Below are positions 29,032 to 33,063 of a DNA stretch of 33,063 bases, piece after piece; positions within the stretch are counted from its first letter, which is position 1; each line of letters starts with the position of its first letter. The notes under the pieces were generated by a model that made no database searches, was not told the DNA's origin, and worked only from the letters and a program-made list of their open reading frames with translations. The DNA comes from an uncultured Eubacteriales bacterium (GTDB lineage: Bacteria; Bacillota; Clostridia; Oscillospirales; Oscillospiraceae): positions 1 to 33,063 of the forward strand of contig URLO01000019.1 in NCBI GenBank assembly GCA_900548625.1, given 5' to 3'. The position numbers and the translations under genes were made by a program.

Positions 29032-31197
29032 TCAGCGAGCGTCCTTCGGGACATCGCGCATGCTCAGGCTGATGCGCTTGCGCTTTTCGTCCACCTCCAG
29101 CACCACGACCTTCACCACGTCGCCGACGCTGACGGCCTCGGAGGGATGCTTGATAAACTTGTCGCAGACCTTTGAGATATGCACCAGTCCGTCCTGATGC
29201 ACGCCAATATCAACAAACACACCGAAATCGATGACGTTTCGCACCGTGCCGGTCAGCACCATGCCGGGCTTCAGGTCCTTGACGTCCAGCACGTCCGTGC
29301 GCAGGATCGGCGCGGGCAGCTCGTCGCGCGGGTCGCGTCCGGGCTTCAGAAGCTCCTTCACGATGTCGCGCAGCGTCATTTCGCCGCAGCCGCACTGCTC
29401 CGCCGCCCGTTTCCAGCCGATCGACTCGATGCGCTTCGGAAGCTCCGCCAGAGCGCCCGCTCCAACATCCGAGAGTGCATACCCGCCCAGCTTCAAAAGC
29501 GCCTCCGCCGCCGCATAGGACTCGGGATGGACGCCGGTGTGGTCGAGCACCTGCCTGCTTTCCGGCACACGGAGGAAGCCCGCGCACTGTTCAAACGCCT
29601 TGGGTCCGAGCTTCGGCACCTTCAGGAGCTGCTTCCTCGTTGTAAATGCGCCGTTTTCCTCGCGATAGGTCACAATGTTCCTTGCAGTCACGTTCGTCAG
29701 TCCTGCGACCTGCTTCAAAAGAGACGGCGATGCGGTGTTGAGATCGACGCCGACCGCGTTGACGCAGCTTTCCACCACGCCGCCGAGCGCGGCATCCAGC
29801 TCCTTTTCCGGCATGTCGTGCTGATACTGCCCCACACCGATGGCCTTCGGGTCGATCTTCACAAGCTCGGCAAGCGGATCTTGAAGCCGCCGCGCGATGG
29901 AGACCGCAGAACGGAGGTTCACGTCAAACTGCGGAAATTCCTCCGCCGCCAGCTTGGAGGCGGAGTAGACCGAGGCGCCGGCCTCGCTCACGATCATATA
30001 CGACACGCCGCCGCCAACCGTGCGGATGAGTTCCACCGTCATGGCCTCGGTCTCGCGCGAGGCCGTGCCGTTGCCGATGGCGATGTGCTCCACACCGTCC
30101 TTGCGGATGAGCTTTGCCAGCGTGTCGATGGCCTCCTGCTTTTTGCGTTCGCTGAATGTGGGATAGACGACCGCCGTGTCAAGCACCCGTCCCGTCGCGT
30201 CAACGACCGCCACCTTGCAGCCGTGGGCGTAGCCGGGGTCAAGCCCCATCGTCACATGGCCCTTGACCGGCGGCTGCATCAGAAGCGGCCGGAGGTTCAG
30301 CGCAAAGTTCCGGATGGCGCTCTCGGCTGCCAGCTCCGTCAGATTTCCGCGCAGCTCGCGCTCCAGACTCGGAGCCAGAAGCCGGTCATAGCTGTCGGCG
30401 CAGACCGCGCCGAGGAACGTCATGGCGGGCGTTCCGGGGACGATGACGCTGCGGCGGAGCGTCTGCACAGCTGTATCCTCGTCCATCTCGATGCCGACCT
30501 TCAAAAAGCCCTCGCGCTCGCCGCGGTTGAGTGCGAGCACCTGATGACTCTGGAGCTTTGCCACCGGCTGGCTGAATTCGTAATACAGGCGGTAGACCGA
30601 GTCCTCGTCCTTTGCGCCGCGCGAGGTCAGGACAGCCTTCTGCTGCATCAGCGCGCGCAGGCGCTTGCGAAGCTCCGCGTCGTCGGAGATGCGCTCGGCC
30701 AGAATGTCTCCCGCGCCCGCAAGCGCGTCCTCCGCCGTCTCCACGCCCTTTTCCGGGTCGATGTATTCAAGAGCCAACACCTCCGGCGGCTGCATACCGC
30801 GCGTCTGGGCGAAAATGGCGTCCGCCAGCGGCTCCAGCCCTTTTTCCTTTGCAATGGTGGCGCGCGTGCGGCGCTTGGGGCGGAACGGGCGGTAGATGTC
30901 CTCGATCTCGGCAAGCGTCGAAGCGGCGTCAATGCTCTGTGCCAGCGCATCGGTCAGCTTTTCCTGCGCGGCGATGAGCTCCTTCACCTCCGCGCGGCGC
31001 GCCTGCAGATTGCGCAGGTATTGCAGCCGCGTTTCAAGCGTGCGGAGCATGGTATCGTCCATGCCGCCATGCGCCTCCTTGCGGTAGCGGGCAATGAAGG
31101 GAATGGTGTTGCCCTCGTCCAGAAGCGCGGCGACGTTTTCCACGTATTTTTCCGCGCAGCCAAGCTCCGCGGCCAGAATGGCAGTGATGTTCTGCAT
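29032..31197 (-). CDS. tex: Tex family RNA-binding transcription accessory protein
   Basis: A 721-residue cytoplasmic nucleic-acid-binding protein. The domains in order are an N-terminal helical region (1-300, with NTIPFIARYRKEAHGGMDDTMLR at 30-52), a YqgF/RNase H-like fold at about 315-440 (VTMGLDPGYAHGCKVAVVD), helix-hairpin-helix motifs at about 485-555 (GVDLNTASPSLLKQVAGL) and an S1 RNA-binding domain at about 642-713 (GMVLTGTVRNVIDFGVFVDIGVHQDGLVHIS). The length is typical. I set the start at 31197, where AAGGAG lies 7 bases upstream. It is monocistronic and diverges from the HAD gene. Confidence 0.95.
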   Translation of the reverse strand: MQNITAILAAELGCAEKYVENVAALLDEGNTIPFIARYRKEAHGGMDDTMLRTLETRLQYLRNLQARRAEVKELIAAQEKLTDALAQSIDAASTLAEIEDIYRPFRPKRRTRATIAKEKGLEPLADAIFAQTRGMQPPEVLALEYIDPEKGVETAEDALAGAGDILAERISDDAELRKRLRALMQQKAVLTSRGAKDEDSVYRLYYEFSQPVAKLQSHQVLALNRGEREGFLKVGIEMDEDTAVQTLRRSVIVPGTPAMTFLGAVCADSYDRLLAPSLERELRGNLTELAAESAIRNFALNLRPLLMQPPVKGHVTMGLDPGYAHGCKVAVVDATGRVLDTAVVYPTFSERKKQEAIDTLAKLIRKDGVEHIAIGNGTASRETEAMTVELIRTVGGGVSYMIVSEAGASVYSASKLAAEEFPQFDVNLRSAVSIARRLQDPLAELVKIDPKAIGVGQYQHDMPEKELDAALGGVVESCVNAVGVDLNTASPSLLKQVAGLTNVTARNIVTYREENGAFTTRKQLLKVPKLGPKAFEQCAGFLRVPESRQVLDHTGVHPESYAAAEALLKLGGYALSDVGAGALAELPKRIESIGWKRAAEQCGCGEMTLRDIVKELLKPGRDPRDELPAPILRTDVLDVKDLKPGMVLTGTVRNVIDFGVFVDIGVHQDGLVHISKVCDKFIKHPSEAVSVGDVVKVVVLEVDEKRKRISLSMRDVPKDAR

Positions 31198-31223
31198 GTG
31201 ATTCTCCTTCTTTCGGATTCTTT

Positions 31224-31252
31224 TTGCATTGTAGCACAGAATCATGTATAAT
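31224..31252 (+). promoter_or_regulatory. SigA promoter of the HAD nucleotidase gene
   Basis: TTGCAT (31224-31229), a 17-base spacer and a perfect TATAAT (31247-31252). On the opposite strand TACAAT (31228-31233) is a likely tex -10 box, so the divergent promoters would overlap. Confidence 0.75.
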
Positions 31253-31279
31253 GAAAAGAAAAAAAGCGTGAGGTTTTCT

Positions 31280-31960
31280 ATGAGATTCAAAGCTGTCCTG
31301 CTCGACATTGACGATACGCTCTTTAATTTCCGGCAAAGCTCCTTTGAGGCGATGCAGGGCGCGCTGGCGCGCCGCGGCGTCCGCTTCACATGGGACGACA
31401 TGGCCGAATACGAGACCTATAATAACGCCCTCTGGAAGCAGCTTGAACGCGGCGAGATCACGAGAGCGTTTCTTTTCCCAGAGCGCTTCCGCCGCTATTT
31501 TGCCGCGCGCGGTCTGGACATTGACCCTGCCGAGTTCAACACGGACTATCTCAATGGTCTTGCGCAGGGCTACACCTTCATGCCGCACTGCCGCGAGCTT
31601 CTGGAGGCGCTGCACGGAAAATACAAGGTCTTCATCGTCACAAACGGCGACGCCTTCGCGCAGAGATCGCGCATTGAGCGCTCCGGACTTGCGCATTTGT
31701 TTGACGGCGTGTTCATCTCTGAGGAGCTTGGCTGCAGCAAGCCGGAAAAGGGATTCTATGACAAGGTCTTTGAGATCGTCGGACAGGAATACCGCGCGTG
31801 CTCACTCATGGTCGGCGACAGCCTGACCTCCGACATGCAGGGCGGCCGCAACGCCGGCATACCGACCTGCCTTTATGGCAGGCGCGAGAAAGCAGACGCA
31901 CGCTGTGACTATGTGATTGAGGATCTTCTTGAGCTTCTGCCCCTTCTCGAAGCGCAGTAA
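31280..31960 (+). CDS. HAD-family noncanonical pyrimidine 5'-nucleotidase (YjjG-like)
   Basis: A 226-residue haloacid dehalogenase-type phosphatase. Motif I is DIDDTLF (Asp9 nucleophile, Asp11 acid/base). A helical cap follows (about 18-95). Motif II is VTNGDA (about 119-124), motif III the lysine in SKPEKGFYDKVFE (about 155-167), and motif IV VGDSLTSDMQGGRNAGI (about 178-194). The cap type and GDSLTSDMQGG fit the YjjG/YfnB group, which dephosphorylates noncanonical pyrimidine nucleotides. I chose the ATG at 31280, preceded by GAGGT; a longer frame would start in the promoter. Confidence 0.88.
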   Translation: MRFKAVLLDIDDTLFNFRQSSFEAMQGALARRGVRFTWDDMAEYETYNNALWKQLERGEITRAFLFPERFRRYFAARGLDIDPAEFNTDYLNGLAQGYTFMPHCRELLEALHGKYKVFIVTNGDAFAQRSRIERSGLAHLFDGVFISEELGCSKPEKGFYDKVFEIVGQEYRACSLMVGDSLTSDMQGGRNAGIPTCLYGRREKADARCDYVIEDLLELLPLLEAQ

Positions 31961-31990
31961 GGCGGCGCGGCGGTCTCCACAGGATTCAGA

Positions 31991-31997
31991 TGTCGAA
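31991..31997 (+). promoter_or_regulatory. 0A box upstream of spo0A
   Basis: TGTCGAA, an exact TGNCGAA Spo0A-binding site, 41 bases upstream of the predicted -35. A weaker match, TGTCGCA, lies at 32072-32078 just after the -10. Both suggest autoregulation. Confidence 0.55.
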
Positions 31998-32037
31998 CTC
32001 GGTCGATAATTTCTACCATAATATGGCTTAATTCTTC

Positions 32038-32066
32038 TTGCAAAAAATGGTTATTTATGCTACATT
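32038..32066 (+). promoter_or_regulatory. Probable promoter of spo0A
   Basis: TTGCAA (32038-32043), a 17-base spacer and TACATT (32061-32066), about 75 bases before the ATG. No clear SigH promoter is seen. Confidence 0.5.
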
Positions 32067-32140
32067 ATAGTTGTCGCAGCGATAAATTCGTCAGCGCCTG
32101 CCAAAGACGCTGAAATCATCATGACAGGAGAGGATAGCAT

Positions 32141-32917
32141 ATGGAAAATCGCGTCAAGATTTTGATCGCAGATGGAAACGATGAGTTTTGCAGCCATCTG
32201 AAAAAGCTGCTGGAAGAGACCAGCGGATATGACGTCGTAGGCATTGCAGCGGACGGTGAGCAGGCGCTGGCAATGCTCACCGCGCACCAGCCGGATGTTC
32301 TGGTTCTGGATCTGCTGCTTTCCAAAGCGGATGGCATCGCCATTCTCAAGCAGGCGCATGCCATGCCCAAGCCGCCGGTCGCGTTGGTTCTGTCCGGCTT
32401 TATGACGGAATACGTCGGAAATATGGCCATTTCACTCGGCGTGCAGTATTTCATGACCAAGCCCTGCGATTTTGAACATGTGGCAGAGCGCATCCGCGAG
32501 ATCGTCGCCATCGAGCGTCAGTCCAGGTCTGCCTCGCGCCGCGGTGAGGTCAACGTCGAGGCCATGGTCACCTCGATCATCCACGAGATCGGCGTTCCGG
32601 CACACATCAAGGGCTATCAGTATCTGCGTGAGGCGATCATGATCGCCGTCAACGACATGGACGTCATCAACGCCATCACAAAGGTCCTGTATCCGCAGGT
32701 CGCAAAGACCTTCTCCACCACGCCGTCCCGCGTCGAGCGCGCCATTCGCCACGCCATCGAGGTCGCATGGGACCGCGGCGATCTGGAAACACTGCAAAAA
32801 TTCTTCGGCTACACAGTCTCCAACACCAAGGGTAAGCCCACCAATTCCGAATTCATTGCACTGATCGCGGACAAGCTGCAATTGCAGCTCAAGGACATGA
32901 CGGTCGGCATCAGTTGA
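32141..32917 (+). CDS. spo0A: Sporulation master response regulator Spo0A
   Basis: A 258-residue two-domain regulator. The receiver domain (about 1-122) has the phospho-acceptor Asp57 (VLVLDLL), Ser86 in place of the switch Thr (LVLSGFM) and Lys108 (TKPCD). The effector domain (about 145-258) holds the highly conserved Spo0A DNA-binding helices: SIIHEIGVPAHIKGYQYLREAI, TPSRVERAIRHAIEVAW and KGKPTNSEFIALIADKL. The acidic pair that binds magnesium reads AD-G-ND (Asp11, Gly12) where Bacillus has Asp-Asp, so one acid is lost or moved to Asp14. AGGAGAGGA precedes the ATG. It is monocistronic and followed by a hairpin. Its presence marks an endospore former. Confidence 0.97.
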   Translation: MENRVKILIADGNDEFCSHLKKLLEETSGYDVVGIAADGEQALAMLTAHQPDVLVLDLLLSKADGIAILKQAHAMPKPPVALVLSGFMTEYVGNMAISLGVQYFMTKPCDFEHVAERIREIVAIERQSRSASRRGEVNVEAMVTSIIHEIGVPAHIKGYQYLREAIMIAVNDMDVINAITKVLYPQVAKTFSTTPSRVERAIRHAIEVAWDRGDLETLQKFFGYTVSNTKGKPTNSEFIALIADKLQLQLKDMTVGIS

Positions 32918-32950
32918 TCTTTCGTTACCACCCTTTCTATATTCACCCGC

Positions 32951-32987
32951 CAAAATGCCGTCGGTCGTTTTGACCGGCGGCATTTTG
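32951..32987. terminator. Terminator-like hairpin after spo0A
   Basis: CAAAATGCCG plus CGGTC pairs with GACCG plus CGGCATTTTG. It directly abuts repeat copy C, as in the other copies of the family. Confidence 0.7.
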
Positions 32988-33063
32988 AGCTTGTCAAAAA
33001 AGTCTTTTTGACAAGCTCTCAAACGCGAACCGCGGGGCTGGGTTCGCGTTTGAAAAGGCTGCG
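32987..33063. repeat. Multi-hairpin structured repeat, copy C (cut by window edge)
   Basis: The first 77 bases match copy A at 6-83 with only a few differences: the hairpin GAGCTTGTCAAAAA/TTTTTGACAAGCTC, then AAACGCGAACC with GGTTCGCGTTT, then GAAAAGGCTGCG. It begins at the T end of the spo0A terminator. The remainder lies beyond the window. Confidence 0.85.

Overview
The window is a GC-rich (roughly 60%), gene-dense chromosomal stretch from an anaerobic, endospore-forming member of the Clostridia. It is most likely an Oscillospirales/Oscillospiraceae-type organism. This rests on an intact spo0A with an upstream 0A box, a DUF3793-flavodoxin pair, an FHA-SEDS/PBP pair, an AI-2E transporter, strong AGGAGG ribosome sites and high-GC codon use. 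The placement is inference; no rRNA marker is present.

Layout. 1-306: copy A of a 232-bp multi-hairpin repeat plus a terminator. 307-1856 (+): a tRNA1(Val)-type methyltransferase and rsmI. 1894-2993: a WYL regulator (-) divergent from endonuclease IV (nfo, +), with a palindrome between the promoters. 3972-8418 (+): an AI-2E transporter, then a coupled FHA-SEDS polymerase and penicillin-binding transpeptidase. 8501-9177 (+): tRNA-Ser(GGA) and a small MerR-like protein. 9276-10649 (-): a MATE exporter. 10915-17890 (-): a coupled operon of an MMPL/RND exporter and a 1509-residue GLUG-repeat surface protein, whose leader runs through a 218-bp imperfect palindrome. 18387-20243 (-): thiN, a possible 32-residue membrane peptide, flavodoxin and a DUF3793 protein; the last two lie behind two DtxR-like operators. 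20517-21485 (+): a cysteine-rich protein with a SigK-like promoter. 21527-26660 (-): an M14 peptidase, then the operon prfA-sua5-coaE-M18 aminopeptidase. 26790-28693 (+): a polysaccharide deacetylase, 5-formyl-THF cyclo-ligase and a small membrane protein. 28694-29031: repeat copy B. 29032-31197 (-): Tex. 31280-31960 (+): a HAD nucleotidase. 32141-32917 (+): spo0A. 32987-33063: repeat copy C, cut by the window edge.

The most unusual signal is the repeat family. Three copies sit beside gene terminators. Copy B is flanked on both sides by identical 40-bp copies of the local terminator hairpin. The flank differs from locus to locus, so it looks target-derived. Copies A and B differ by paired changes that keep their stems intact, so secondary structure appears to be under selection. 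Other leads are the RND/GLUG operon with a beta-helix-like tail on the exporter, the SigK-like cysteine-rich gene, and the paired iron-box-like operators. All promoter, operator and hairpin calls come from reading the sequence by eye; none was computed.
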